Source: Albifimbria verrucaria
Taxonomy: Eukaryota > Ascomycota > Sordariomycetes > Hypocreales > Stachybotryaceae
Length of the DNA stretch: 64,000 nucleotides
NCBI GenBank assembly: GCA_020081605.1
Contig: JAHREC010000062.1
Location: forward strand, 5,014,577-5,078,576
Reading direction: 5' to 3'
The first letter of the stretch is position 1; each line of letters starts with the position of its first letter. The notes beneath the pieces are model-generated. The model was not told where the DNA came from and ran no database searches. It was given only the letters and a program-made list of their open reading frames with translations. Below are positions 9,354-21,751 of this stretch, in pieces. A program made the position numbers and the translations under genes.

Positions 9354-11304
9354 CTAACAATCTGGCGGGACCGAATACTCATTGACGTTGTCTTCGGCGG
9401 CCCCAAACCCCAATCCGCGTGAAGCAAAGACTCTCCAGATGATGCAGAAATGATCACCGTTGTACCTGTTCTGATCGGCCTGGATGATGGCATCGCGCGC
9501 CGTAATAAAAGTTGGCTCGCACGGCTGGATGGACAGGCCATCCATCAGCAAGTGCATAAACACCACGTTCCCCAGGGTCCCCGTGGCATCCGTCAGCGCC
9601 TCGTCGCTCCAACCGCGGTTGTCGGCCAGCGCAGCCAGCAGCACGTGCAGCATATTGGCCCAGACCTCGCCAATCTGGTGCTCTTCGGCTGACGGCGGTC
9701 CGTCGGCGTAGGTGAGGGATTGACCCACTGGTCCCGCGAGTATGGATGCGAGCGAATGCCGGCCTGATTGTTCTCCACGTAGCTCCCCACGGTAAAGTCC
9801 GGCACCGTCGACGTCTGCACGAGCCACTCGGCAAAAGCATCACCCCAGCCCTCAGACAGTCCCTGCGCGGTTCTGCTTTGGAGGCATGCCGCCGTACCGC
9901 CGCCGGTAAGGCGGTTGGCGACGCCCTCGCCGTATACGTGCGCGATGATGTCGTTTTCCAGGCCGCCGTCGCGTTGTGGGTTGGTCAGATCGAACAGGTG
10001 AACGCGGAGGTGGCCATTCTGCCCGTCCGGCGGCGTGAAAAAGTCCGCATTATTGTTATCAGAGTTATCTTGTACAGATGCAAGGACACGGTCATTGCCC
10101 AGTCCTCCTTTACCAAAGTTGTCATCCTGGAAGTTAAAGGTTGCTTCCGTGAAACCATAGATGTAAAATATATCGTGCAGGCTGTTGACGACATAAAACA
10201 CGTTGGTGAGGGCGGCTCCGATATTCTGGGCCGTGGTAGGCGATGCAGTCTCGTCGTGGTAATAAGCAAAAGTGTCAGGGCTGGTTTCTTTCGCGACATC
10301 TTCCTGCTCGCCCCGGTAGGCGATGACATTATTGCCGGACGTTGTGTTTGTGTAGACCCAGCCGGTGGGGCTGGACGAAGTCTCCGGGTTCACAATAAAA
10401 TCGAAACCGTCCCTGGGGTCTTGCTTGGTGATGGGTACAACGAGATACGACAGTCGTTTCTTCAAAACACCACCGGCCGAGGGTCCGTCATCTTGGACAG
10501 CCCTGCGGCGCCCAGTGGACCTGTACGAGTGCAATCTCCGATCCACGAGGGTCTCAATGTCCCCGGTCGCCATGTTGATTCTTGCACTCCATGAGTGGTC
10601 TGGCTGCTGAAGGAAGAAGTCCCATACCTGGATCAGAGTTCCATCGGTACCCTGCATTATGGACTGCTGCGCCGTAGCAACGCCATCCACAGCTGAGTTC
10701 TCAGAGACGCCCTTGATGGTGAACTTGGGAGCTTGCCCTTGGTCGGATGCATCCATGGAGATGTAGACCATCTTGAGCACCTCGTCGTCAATATCTAATT
10801 TAACACGATTGCACAGCGTCTTCAACGCCTTCTGGAGGAGTCACTTGGACTGCGGGCGGCCAGACGACGGCTGGCGCGCATAGCCCTGCGCACTTGGTGG
10901 ACTGGTGCAAAGGTCTGCGAGGATGATATAATGCGCCCATGCTTGTCGATGTTAACATTGGCGACGCCGTCGAGCACATCCACTCCGCCAGCCGTCTGAC
11001 GAGCATAGACATGACTGACGCCGGTGTCCGGGTTTGTGTGTGCCGCCAGGATTCTGATATATTCAGAAGAAACGCCATGGTTGTCCTCCAAGTACCTCAG
11101 GGCAAGCCTTTTTCTATGATCAATACCCGTTTCATCATTCCACTCACTCATAGACTGCGAAATGTCCACGGGAGGATCGTATACCCGAAACTGAGACGTG
11201 GCTTGCGGCTCACGGATAGGCGCTCTTATGCTAGATGAATGATGACCAAAACTGCCCGTAATTGTCATGGCCAGAAAGGCGACGACTAACTTTGCGGAAA
11301 CCAT
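9354..11304 (-). pseudogene. Fungalysin-type M36 metalloprotease with destroyed zinc motif
   Basis: An extracellular M36 metalloprotease (fungalysin family). The start at 11304 gives a signal peptide (MVSAKLVVAFLAMTITGSFG), then an FTP/propeptide region (SHVYARQTAGGVDVLDG, ANVNIDKHGRI). The catalytic domain reads NSLHDIFYIYGF, FNFQDDNFGKGG, DGQNGHLRVHLFD and LSEGWGDAFAEW. It ends HQIGEVWANMLH, ADQNRYNGDHFC, FASRGLGFGAAEDN. Two one-base frame breaks are at about 10840 and in a GGG run at 9716-9718. Most notably, the HEXXH zinc site, expected as HEYGHG, reads H-V-Y-G-E-G (9923-9940). Both the catalytic Glu and the second zinc-binding His are replaced, while the third ligand Glu (in SEGWGD) is kept. 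Even with the frame restored, the product could not work as a normal M36 protease. Overall length fits the family (about 640 residues). No introns are needed. Confidence 0.88.
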
Positions 11305-11370
11305 GTTAACTGCTGTATTGCGTTACTTGATCACTGTTTAACTTGAACCACGAGCTGGCAAATTATGCGT

Positions 11371-11376
11371 TTTATA
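11371..11376 (-). promoter_or_regulatory. TATA box of the M36 gene
   Basis: On the minus strand the sequence reads CTATAAAACG, about 67-72 bp upstream of the ATG at 11304. Distance and sequence fit a fungal TATA element. Confidence 0.4.
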
Positions 11377-12905
11377 GTATGATGCGCTCGGGTATGCCGC
11401 AGCTGCTAAATTAATAACGCTTCATTGAGATAATTTGTCTAAGACATATATTAGTCTAGATTGTTGCATAACGTCGGACCAGGCAATCATCTGACACTCC
11501 TACTAAGCCGTTGCTTCTTGTACTGCATGCGCGATGAACGTCTAGTCGGGAACCAGCAAACCCGTGCTACTGCTTTCGCCTACCTTTTTGCCGAGCTCTT
11601 TGCGCCGAAAGTTAAGCAGTCTACCTCTTACAGTGTAGAGCGAAATTGGCTACGAAAGAATCAGGAGCTGGCGGAGATGATGTCTGGATCCATCTCACCC
11701 CATATTAGCTCGCTATGTCCCGTAGCGGCAGTGATCAACGCCGCTTCAACCACCATCACCCATGCTTCAAGACAGGCAAATAAACGAGATTGGATGGGCT
11801 ATGCCACGATCAGCATTCAGCAAGCCACAATTTTTCATTTCTTTTTCCCCTCGTATATGAACGATCCTCAAAAGGTAACCTCTTAAAATACTATGAGAAT
11901 CCGTGACCGGCGTTTTTACGGTTCCTACACTTTCTGGCTGCAGTTTACATTCTCAATCTCACATCTATGCCTTAGCATCAGCTTGGAATTCATTATCCCA
12001 AGTCGTTACTCATAACGTTGAAAATATTTGCAACAGATAACTCGAGCACAATTGACAACGCCAAGATGAGTGCCCAAAAACAGTATTTGGGATTCTTCGC
12101 CATGGCTGGTTCCTACGAATAGTGAATGAGGAACCCTCAGAGCCTTGTGGCAATGGTGTTAAGAGAAATCTGAAAATATCTTCTTGAACATCCTGGTTTG
12201 GGGTTCTTGGCAAGATGATTAACGTCAGTAGTATCATGATTGTTACCTCTCCTTTCCCATTGTGAGAACTGGCAGCCCTGGCGGGTCATTATTGCTTGTT
12301 GCCTACGAGTGGGAGTTGAGCTGCGTCCACAGGACTAAGCCTGGGACATCATGTGTGATTCACCACAGCATATCGGCACACTTGCTGCAGCTAAGTGGCT
12401 ATGGGGTAGTGAGTTCGTGAGGACCCAGCTTTCCAACTAAGCCCCAACTTGGACCTTTCCCCAACATGGCCAGGTCGTCATCTTTCATGTCGGCGAGCAA
12501 TGGTCAACAGGTTGAAATAAGGTGAGCAATGCTGCATACTTTCCATCTCAAAAGTCAGACTACTTTCTCCTACGAAACAGCACAAGCAATTAGTCACATT
12601 GCTGTAATCAACTCATTGATAGATGCCTCATGATTTTGCTCTATAACATTCCTCCCTCCGTGGCCTGCTTTGTTTGGCCGCTTCAACCGTGCGTTTGCGT
12701 TTTCTTTGATTAGTTTTATGGCATTGTGTACTCCTGGCACGCATGCCCATTTCCAATGGACTTATTAGTCAGGCGGGGACGATAGTAACTTTCACAATTC
12801 CGCTAATTGAAATGAGCTGAGCCTATGCGGTTACGACTGATCTCAAACCAACATTACATTTCGTCCTCTTAAACTTAAGGGCTTCCCAGACTTATTACGG
12901 CAACT
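11377..12905. other. Intergenic, no gene recognised
   Basis: A 141-codon frame at 11461-11886 (plus) is open but has no recognisable domain, signal peptide or splice partners, and lies in the presumed promoter region of the M36 gene. The remainder, including pyrimidine-rich stretches near 12640-12700, shows no gene, tRNA or repeat. Confidence 0.4.
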
Positions 12906-14483
12906 CTATGCAAGCGGTCTAACAGACTGCGGGTTCCAGAACACCTGGTTAGGATCCACTTTGGCCTTGATGCGCTGGAGCCTGGCTAGGTTGCTCCCCA
13001 GTACTTCTGCTGGGCTGTCTGCGCGTCCAGTTGGCTGTCCTGGTAGTTGATGTACATGCCCCAGTCCGACGAGCTCATGCCCTGCGTCGCGCTAACTTCG
13101 AGGCCCTGCAGGACGCTGAATCCGTTTGATGGGTAGGAGGAAGATAGAGCCCTATCGTAGAGTTGGAAGAGGAGGAGCTTTGAACGGTGGGCGTATGCCG
13201 TGCTCGTCAACGGGACCTTGGAGACGGCTGAGTTGGGGCCGCCGTGGAGATCAACCTGGATCCACCAAGACCGGCTCAGGCCAATTGAAGTTCCGGTAAA
13301 GACAGAATGGGCAAAGGCTTGGAGCTGTGCATCTGTGAGGGCATTGGTTGTCATGCTGCTGGCGTAGAACGTCTCGTGCTAATCGAAAGTTTCAGTATCA
13401 GTAATATGGAGAGGCCTGGAAAGAACTTACCTGCTTATACGGATTGGGTGGAGTCAGATCCGAGTATGCATAGTATCTTAAACCCTCAAGCCAGCTAACA
13501 GTCCTGGAGAGGCTGATTCGTCCATTAACTTTACCAAGCAGGGGAGAAAGGATACTGTTCAGGTCGCTGCCGGATCCATAGTATACACCCTCAAGTCTCC
13601 TAGCACCAGGGTCCAGTACCACTCGCATGTTCAGCGCCGTGGGCATATTAGTAGCAGCAAAGTTCTGCACCGCTTTAAGGCCGGCGGCAAGATTAGCTTC
13701 TGTCCACCAATCTGTATTAACGGCATAGTAGGTGACGGTAGTCGGGGCGGCAAAGGTATTAAACTCGAACTCGGCGACAATTCCAAACGCCGACCCACCG
13801 CCTCGAATAGCCCAGAAGAGATCAGCGTTCTCAGTGCCACTGGTATGAACCACGGTCGAGTTGGCCAGGATAACAGTGGCTCCTATAAGCCAATCCAGAG
13901 CAAGGCCGTGAGAGTGAGACGCCATGCCGTATCCGCCGCCAAGGACGTGACCGCCAACACCAACACTAAGGCTATCAGCATGACTTAAATATCCTTTGAG
14001 GGTCAAATACAAACCCAGGGCAAGTTCCATGTGCTATTGCCCGTTGACCCTGGTTCCATAGGGCCTGGGCCACGTTTCCGAGCCTTGCGCCGGACTGGAT
14101 CTTGGCCACGGAGTTGGCCCCAACGGTAATCTTATCTAACTTGCCAAGGTCAAGAACCAGTTGTCCGTCCTCTCCCCAAAAGCCGTCGATGTGTAGCCAT
14201 GGCCACCTGATTTCGCAACCACTCTGGCACCATTTCTTGCACCGCAAGTCACGGCAGCTTGTATCTGAGTGACGTTCGCCGGCAGTGCAATAAGCAATGG
14301 CTTATACCGCAGTCGGGAGTTGAACAACGACCTGTCTACGCCGCCCCATTGGGACGAGTCACCGCTGACGTACTCAACACGGGCGGCAGTCAGGCATGAG
14401 CCAACCACGGCTGGGTCAGCCGCTGACACAAGCGAAGGAAAGGCGGCAACGGTGACACCGACAAGCAACTGGTTGAGGTGCAT
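12906..14483 (-). pseudogene. Secreted AA7-type FAD oxidase (BBE-like), two frameshifts
   Basis: A secreted berberine-bridge-type flavo-oxidase (AA7, oxidising sugars or other alcohols to H2O2). It starts at 14483 with a signal peptide (LLVGVTVAAFPSLVSA). The PP-loop VVAKSGGHGYTS carries the His, and HGTCPG carries the Cys, for bicovalent FAD linkage. SVGVGGHVLGGGYGM, ADLFWAIRGGGSAFGIVAEF and the BBE tail (NLARLQRIKAKVDPNQVFWN) follow. Intron 1 (donor GTTTGT, about 14020-13976) splits HGTCPG from LSVGVGG; intron 2 splits PYKQ from HETFYASS. Two frame breaks sit in CCCC runs of the plus strand (14174-14177 and 12996-12999); one added base in each restores the family pattern. All functional residues are intact, so this is a young pseudogene or a mis-sequenced functional gene. 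Substrate is not predictable. Confidence 0.87.
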
Positions 14484-14568
14484 GACGGCAGGGAAAGTCG
14501 TCTGGGTCTCAGTGAATATGTCCGTAACAATGCTGCGCAGGACATCGGGGTGATACCGAATGAATCCT

Positions 14569-14575
14569 CTTTATA
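14569..14575 (-). promoter_or_regulatory. TATA box of the AA7 oxidase gene
   Basis: The minus strand reads AATATAAAGAGG, about 86-92 bp upstream of the ATG at 14483, compatible with a fungal core promoter. Confidence 0.4.
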
Positions 14576-16837
14576 TTTCATTTGGCTATGGCTTCTCGTC
14601 CCCAGCGCACATGTTTATCGCCAATTTCTGCACTCTTAGGATGACCACGCCTTATTATGCCGCCGCTAGCTTACACCCAGCATGGGTCTCGAGGCCCAAA
14701 CTAGCGGTGATGGCTCAGCTTGACTAGGATATTCGTTGTCAGACGCGTCTCTTGGATTCGTGTTCATGGATGGATGGCATTCGGAAAGCAGTGGTTCGCA
14801 GCTTACAGGATCTCCATCCCGGGCGAGCCACGTTGAGGCATTGTACTAACTATCAGACGAGCCGCCCTGCCACGCATTCCGATAGGAGCGCGTCGGGTTG
14901 GTCAGTGCAGCTGGGCTACTCGCCACAAGCATGCGGGCTGACATGCATGCGTTCCCGACACAACCAGACCCAACCACCAGCGCGGCCCGCTTTGCTGTGC
15001 CAATGACATGAGTGCTACATATATAAAACTTGCTTTTTCTAAGCGGACAGCCTTTTTACCGTCTAGGATTATTCTTTCAGCTGATGTGTGAGGTGGTCTG
15101 GAATCAGCCTCAAGAGTGTGCAGGGAGGGTGCACGGTTCTGTTGGTTGTGTTAATAGGCTGCTTCTCGGGGAGTGTTCAGCGTTTGAGCAGTACGAATGA
15201 AGCTTGTGTAGCTGCGAGACTGATAAATGTGACAGAGGCAGTAAGTGGGAAGAATTCGTTTTCAGTATGATCATAGAGGTACTGATTTCGCGTATTCTTT
15301 AGTTGGTGTAGCTTGTGACACATTAGAATCTGGGTCTTCTGCACCATCTTTATGCCTGCAGTTCTTCAGTGAAATGTAAACAGCTAGACCATTGTTGCTC
15401 TGATGAATATCAGGAATGCAAATAACCAATCAAGCACTGCCGGCTACAATGTCAAGCCACGCCAGGGCTTAGTGTTGGCTGGAACGATGCAACAACAGCT
15501 GACCTCTTGCGCCTGAAATCATGGATATATTTGTAGTAATTCTTCATCATGCTATCTGGGGCGTCCGCCCGGCATTTTAATCCCCAAAATGAGATCATGT
15601 TGGACATGTACGTTCACCCAAGTTCTGAAGTCACACAGCCCAGCCCTTGTCGATTGTTTTAGAGCCCGTGTCTTTGCCTTATCGGTGAGATAAGAAGTTA
15701 TTCTAGGCTTGCACCCCCTCTCCAAGCTTCATCATTTATTCGTGTAATTGCGAGACGTTGAAATATCTTGGCATTTAATGACTTTCAAAATGATTTACGG
15801 AACCACTTACATTAGTTTCAAATTGTGCAATGACAACTGACTAAATGTAGTGTCCCGGCATAGTAGTCTAGCTTACAAACGCCAACCTGTCCCATAATTG
15901 CCAGGTCATATCCGCAAGCTGATAGGGTTTGAAGAGATAGAGGTAAGTCTGCAACTCCATCTCATGAACATCAATTCCAGTAATAAACGATTAAGTGACT
16001 TGCTAGACGCGGACTCCTAAATTGAACCCAGTTTGGACTCTCAACTTCATTGAAATGCTCTTCTATGACGCTTCGCAAGTGAGTCAACTCAAATGCATCA
16101 TTTGTCCAGTCCTGTTTTCGTTTCGAGTTCCTGTACCATCAGTCTCTCATTCGTATAGTATCAAATACCCAATTTCATGAAAATACACTTTCGGCAATCC
16201 CTTTATTATCAAGAGGAAAGGCTAACAAAGGCTCAAAATTAGAAACGAACTGACAACGAACAAGATATGCATAAGTAAACTTAAAAACGAGGGTTAAGAA
16301 ACAATCATCGCATAGCTACTCCAAGATATTGTGTGAAAGTAAAACCATCATTTTCATTTTCATTTGTCGGCGAAATCATAACTGTACTCATAGGAAAAGG
16401 ACAGGATCAAAGTCTCAAATAGATGTGTATATCTATATAGAGTGGGACATATAATAAGTCACCTACTTTTTGGCCATCGCTTCATGGAGGCTGAGGTTCA
16501 ATGTCTTGATACAGTATCAAGGTCGCATTACCTCCAAATGGGCACACAAGCTACAGGCTCCTTTATGAGAGAATGCCATGCGCAGGTGGCGAAGCGGGGC
16601 GGAGGTTGATATCAATTTCGTCTTACATGCGCGTTTCAGTTTTCAAGCGGATTCAGCGTAGCTTCATGCTCAAAAATGCGCATTCTTCTGCCTATATTTT
16701 TCCGACACTTTCTACATCATGTCTACCCGATGACGAGTATATGCTGCCTTTCCATGATAAACTAAGATATTTTTAAAGTCATAGCTTTACGCCGGCCAGC
16801 CTTACGCTCCTGGACCTGGAAGATTAGTTCTCCAGTC
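14576..16837. other. Intergenic, no gene recognised
   Basis: About 2.2 kb of ordinary composition. Small open frames (for example 14752-15006 and 16573-16776) lack any recognisable domain or exon structure. No tRNA-like or repeat structure was seen. Confidence 0.4.
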
Positions 16838-17290
16838 CTTGCTATCGTCCCTCAACCCTTCGTAATAGTCGTTCTAAATCCATATGACGGTATTGAGATG
16901 CCAAAGCGGCCCTTTGTTATCAGTCTAAACGCGTTCATGGCCTTGACTAGCACTATTATCCGCGCTGCTCTGGTTTCCGTTTTCGCCCAAGCGATCAGCC
17001 AGGTCAAGTGGGCATGGTTCGCTTAGCAGCAACGACTGCTGCAGTAAATGCAAGACTTTGGTGATGTTAGCCAAGGTATGTTTGGCTCCCTAGGATTCAT
17101 TTTGCGCTTCAGCCATTGTGGTAGTGCTTTGGTGTTGATATTTGCTATTGCTACTATTTTGAGTCCCGAGTCGTTCTCTTTGCTTAGCAAGCAATTAGTA
17201 CTACTAAATGCATCAAAACCAGCCCTCATGCTACCGCTCGTTTCTCTCTTGCACCTAACATTCCTGGACAGGACAGTTTGGGCCTAATAG
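16838..17290 (+). pseudogene. DUF3176-family membrane protein remnant
   Basis: One frame reads NPYDGIEMPKRPFVISLNAF, then ALTSTIIRAALVSVFAQA, ISQVKWAWF, and after two stops MQDFGDVSQGMFGSLGFI and SALVLIFAIATILSPESFS. This follows the core of the fungal DUF3176 family: a YDG-P-P-PxxISLNA motif, a helix ending in QLKW, the DxASRGPxGS-like loop, then a further helix. In-frame TAG and TAA stops between WFA and MQDF would each revert to Gln by one C-to-T reversal. After about 17290 the frame is lost. DUF3176 proteins are multi-pass membrane proteins of unknown function, expanded in Pezizomycotina. Confidence 0.6.
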
Positions 17291-17859
17291 ACGAAGCTGG
17301 TAATGAACGGAAGGGGACTGTTATCAACGACACGACTAACCCATTGCCATATGCCCACCGGAGGCCTCTGTACTCGATTGAGGGCTGCCAGATCCTTTCA
17401 CAAGGCCACAAGCTTTGTCTTAAAGCGTTGACAGTGAGTAGTAGTTCAGGAGGCGCAATTAAAAACAATTAGTACTCGAGATCTACCTAAGGTACAGGTA
17501 CGCATTATTCGCTCCCTCAGTCCCTCTGGCGTAGTCATGTTTGTGAGTCTTTCTCCAACATAACCCAATTTGGCGTTACACTCTGTTAGCTGCTCGCATT
17601 TTGTGTAGTCAAGTATCAAGTAAGAGCCATTATCGAGCTACTACAAGCGTCTCTCGAGGTTCGAAGGCTGGGTTGACAATGAAAGACCGATTGAATACGC
17701 GACACTATATCCGGTTTGCTGGTAGGCAAGTTTAGACAAAGTCTCCGCCGACTCTGACCCTGTCATTATAGGCATAAAGCTTTATGATCATTGGAAGAAT
17801 AACTCTCTTGATGGAGCATTGAGGCAATCAGGAGCTCATCTACAGCTGAAATATATAAC
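17291..17859. other. Probable decayed 3' part of the DUF3176 gene, otherwise no gene
   Basis: A 64-codon frame at 17278-17472 (DEAGNERKGTVINDTTNPLP) continues in the same direction and may be the extracellular part of the DUF3176 protein, but I cannot confirm this. Nothing else was recognised. Confidence 0.25.
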
Positions 17860-17995
17860 AGGTATTCAACCAGTACAAAAATGCATACGCGGTTAGAACA
17901 ACTAAGACAAGCTGCATTGGACACATTCAAACAGTCACATTTACATAAAATGTACTTTACGCTGATTAACCCATATAAATATCGAGAAAAAAGGT
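17860..17995 (+). repeat. Dispersed repeat, copy B (least mutated)
   Basis: Aligns with 7941-8076 and 23130-23275 over about 130 bp: AACTAAGACAAGC, TTGGACACATTCAAACAGTC, ACGCTGATTAACCCATATAA. It retains many C residues that are T in copy C. Unlike copies A and C it is not followed by an AT-rich block. Confidence 0.7.
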
Positions 17996-18530
17996 AAAAG
18001 CTAGATAATCAATAAAGCATCAACGGTGCGGTTTAACAATAATGACCTATTACTTTGCGTGTGGCAGCTTAACAATTATGACACAGAGGCCAAAAATATC
18101 GTGGAGAAGGGGTTCAACGATTATTCGCTGTCGTCTTAAGTAAGCATATATTTATCAGATTCAGGGCTGCGAAAAGGTTCATGCTTGCAGGAGCACAGCC
18201 TTGGCTGACGCACCCCGTAGTATGCCTTGGGGTATCTTTGAAGGGAAGATAAGATAATCGCTATGGGGGTTGAACACATTTGCTCAGCTGACAAGTCCTC
18301 TACCAATTACGCCTCCCCCACCCTTCAACTGTCTCCACGGCTAATTATTAGCTGGCTGGCTGTGCGGCTGGGCTTAGCCTTTCAGCTAACCAGATGGTTG
18401 GTTAATGAGCAGAATCAGCCGTCATGCTTCCTCTACGAATCCGCTATTTCAACTTCATCTTAGCACACCACACGTAGAGGGTTTTCTACAAAGTTTATTT
18501 AAACTATTCAAACGGGAGAAGGGAGCGGAT

Positions 18531-20809
18531 ATGGCCGAGCCGCGAGAGATTATCACTGGCCGCTTCGAGTGGACCACGGAAGTACATGCACATATCACGC
18601 GCTGGGCGGAGCAATTCCTGGACGAGTATCATGGTCGGACTGATGCAGCTCAGACGCATCCGCTTGACAAATCACAACCAGAGAAGATACGCATTCTTGA
18701 ACTACTACCAGGCAGGGAGATGAGCGCATTGTCTGTCACATACGAACTCAACCTCTGGTCTCGGCCGCCCGTTTCGGCAGTACAGAAGAATATGAAGCAG
18801 TGTCCTACGTATGGGGAGATCCTTCGAGGACACAAAGCATCACCATCGAGACCAACTCACCACCTGATTCAACTGCAGGTGGCGCGGTCGGAGGGACCTC
18901 GCGAGAGCTCGCCATCACCCACAGCGTCTATCGGCTCCTATGCCACTTACGCAAGCCACATAAGCCTCGTAGTCTATGGATTGACCAAATCTGCATCGAC
19001 CAGGAGAATGCTGAGGAAAAGCAAGGCAAATAAGACGAAGTATGAAGTTGACTGTTCTTTGATAATTCTATTAAGCAAGGCACTTTAGGGGCATGCACTT
19101 TTACTCAGTGCGTTTCATTTACTAACCAGCTTCTTATATAGTGGCAGAAATATACTCAGGAGCTGTTACTGTGATTATCTGGTTGGGAGATGTCCAGATG
19201 TTGCAGGAACATGCAGACTTTTTCTCCACAAGTCTTGACTTGTTCTCATTGCTTCATAATACGTCAGACGAGTCGCGTGGAGCTTTGCTCACAGCGTTGA
19301 TGACAGGCAGCATAGACACCTACTATGATTCTGCGGCAAGCCCACATGGATATTTTACCGCCGATGCATTTGCCAAATGGAAGCAGTATGTTTCTCGCGG
19401 GGCAGTTCCATGTAACGAGAGTATCCCAATGTCCTTTGATGAGTTATTAATTGCTGGTATGAAATGTTTCGAGGAATTTCTCGAGGGACAGCCATGGTTC
19501 CATCGGGCATGGACATTTCAAGAATCCGTCGTGTCTCGCGATGCCATTGTCGTGTACGGTGCTCACAGCCGGGACTGGGACGTGCTGGTTCAGGCTTGCC
19601 GATATGTAGCCAGCCGACACCATCGTCTTGACCAAAAAAGTGGCATTAAGCTCTCTCCTCGAGTTCAGAGAGTCATCGATGACGTCAATCTAAGGGCGGC
19701 GTATCGTCAGGATTTCTCGTATCTTCTGATCCAGCTGCAAGGCCCATCTCATCGTCTCTGGGACCAGGTACGTGAATTCTTAAAGTCAGACAAGGATGCC
19801 CCAGAAAGAAGGCTACGCCAGTCCCGCTTGAAGGCACTGCTTCCGCTGCTACGGCCAACAGATGCTACGGAGCCTGCGGACAAGGTTCTTGCTTTAACCG
19901 GCTTCGCCCATGACGATGGTCAAAAGATTGTGTTCCCCGACCAACCTGGCGATGTTTCACTGCTATATCTTACCGTGGTCAAGTACTGGATGACCACACC
20001 CAACGACACGACATATATTAATACCGCTGGGATGCACGGCTCTGCAGCGGACTACCTCTATTGGGACGACTGGCCATCGCCACTAATGGTGAAAAAGCCC
20101 GATATGTCATTTCTGAGCCATATACGATTTGACCCAGAAAACAACCATAACATGCCAACCTGGGTTCCCGATTGGAGCTTGCCACTAGAAGTCGTTCCAC
20201 TGTCTACGTACCCTGAATTTCGGGCATGTGGTGACTGGACTGAGCCAGTTCGTATTAATGATACTGGCTTAATTGCCACGCTGGGTGTTCTTGGTATCCC
20301 TCTTCTGACGTTAGCAACATTCAGCACAAGCCTGCATAATACAAGGCATTCCGAGAGCCTGAATGCCGTCAAGGACTTGGCTTTCTGCACAACAGTATCA
20401 GCCAAATATGGAGAGGCCCTTGCGGATTTATTGAGGCCGATCGAGATCTCCCAAGTAAACTCGGGAGATCCCTCTGCCGCCGGCGTTCACACCCCCAAAC
20501 CCTGATTCGGCACAAGTTCAAAATGCATTAGACGGCCAAATGAGGGCAGTCTCAATATTAGATGCGTCACTGTTCGAGGGTCGACTACCGATTGTAACAG
20601 AACTTGGTATCATGGGCCTGGTTCCCCTCCTGGCAGCTCCAGGTGACGAGATTTACCTTCTTTCCGGAACTAATGTGCCGTTTCTCCTACGTCCAACTGG
20701 CCCGAGAAGCTTTATAGTAATTGGGGAATGTTATGTGAGCGGTTTGATGCATGGTGAGATTATGTATCAATTTCCTGCTGAGCGGGTCGAAGTACTGGTC
20801 CTGCTATAG
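18531..20809 (+). pseudogene. HET-domain (heterokaryon incompatibility) protein, three frame breaks
   Basis: A HET-domain protein, a family that triggers non-self recognition cell death in filamentous ascomycetes. It starts MAEPREIITGRFEW at 18531. HET boxes appear in order: RILELLPG; YEAVSYVWGDPSRTQ; SRELAITHSVYRLLCHLR; SLWIDQICIDQENAEEK; then, after an intron at 19040-19141, AEIYSGAVTVIIWLG and QPWFHRAWTFQESV. A long C-terminal region ends with the usual tail (GDEIYLLSGTNVPFLLRP, FIVIGECYVSGLMHGEIM). Three frame breaks are seen, all in short runs: CCC at 18768-18770 and AAA at 19028-19030 (one base short each), and CCCCC at 20492-20496 (one base too many). The 454-codon middle exon is clean. 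The expected length is about 720 residues. HET genes are often pseudogenised, so true loss is plausible. Confidence 0.88.
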
Positions 20810-21751
20810 TCTACTAAGTTAAGACTACTGTAGCCAGCTAAATAATACAAATGCTAGAAAAGAGATAATGTTAATCAGTGACCGTCCATCACTCCATGAA
20901 GTATCTATCCCAATATAGAATCGTGGAGATCGTGAGCAAAGCCTAACGGTGGTGGCAAATACCTAATTGTTATATTCTCCAGGATCTCATACTCCCCAAG
21001 AAGCACTCTTGCTATATTTAAAGCCTAATCTTGCTCCGATACTCCTTCACTGGATGAGCCCTTATGTTACACATAATAATCTCCGCTAAGCTGCTATGTC
21101 TCGATTTGCTTATTAAAAGCTCTTCTTCATTACTTTATATTTTATAAATATTTTATTTAGAACTATAAGAGCATAGGTTCTCTGTTCTAATGAAGCCCTA
21201 TATCTATATATATTATATAATCTCAGATATCAACTCTAGATAAAAGGCTATAGATATTTTTAGTCTATTCTATCTAATTTCATAAATTTCTAAAAGTCTC
21301 TGATTAAATAATAATTTAATTATTATTTTATTTATAATATATACTTAAAAAGTAAAATATAGTTAATTTATTTTAAATCTTAATTAATTATAGCCATTAT
21401 TATTTCCTCTCTATATATCAATATATACGCAGAGTAATATCTAAACGATGCTTAATTAGCTAAATAGAGGACTATTGTAATGTATTATTAGGTACCGACG
21501 CTAAATGCTAATACATATATCATCAGCTAATTTACTAGGCCTTTAATGTCACCAGACTTTGCCAGATTATGATTGGTCACTTTCCTGGTTCGTGATATTT
21601 TCGGCTCCTTAAGGTGCTCAAGGAGATGAGCCAGGACCGCGGGAAAGTAAAGTGACTCGTAGATTTCCCTTCATCCAGCAGCAAAGTGTGTTAGGATACT
21701 AAATTATATAAAACGAGTAGCAGTCTTGACCTTGAGACCTCGGGTGATAGC
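20810..21751. other. Intergenic with AT-rich block at about 21110-21440
   Basis: 3' flank of the HET gene, then about 330 bp of AT-rich sequence resembling the other RIP-affected blocks but with residual G and C. No gene was recognised before the SDR stop codon at 21752. Confidence 0.5.

Noticed and set aside
9746..10594. 282-codon plus-strand frame opposite the M36 gene
   Set aside because: Antisense shadow of a strongly conserved protease; no recognisable domain.
11461..11886. 141-codon plus-strand frame upstream of the M36 gene
   Set aside because: No domain, signal peptide, codon pattern or splice partners; lies in the likely promoter of M36.
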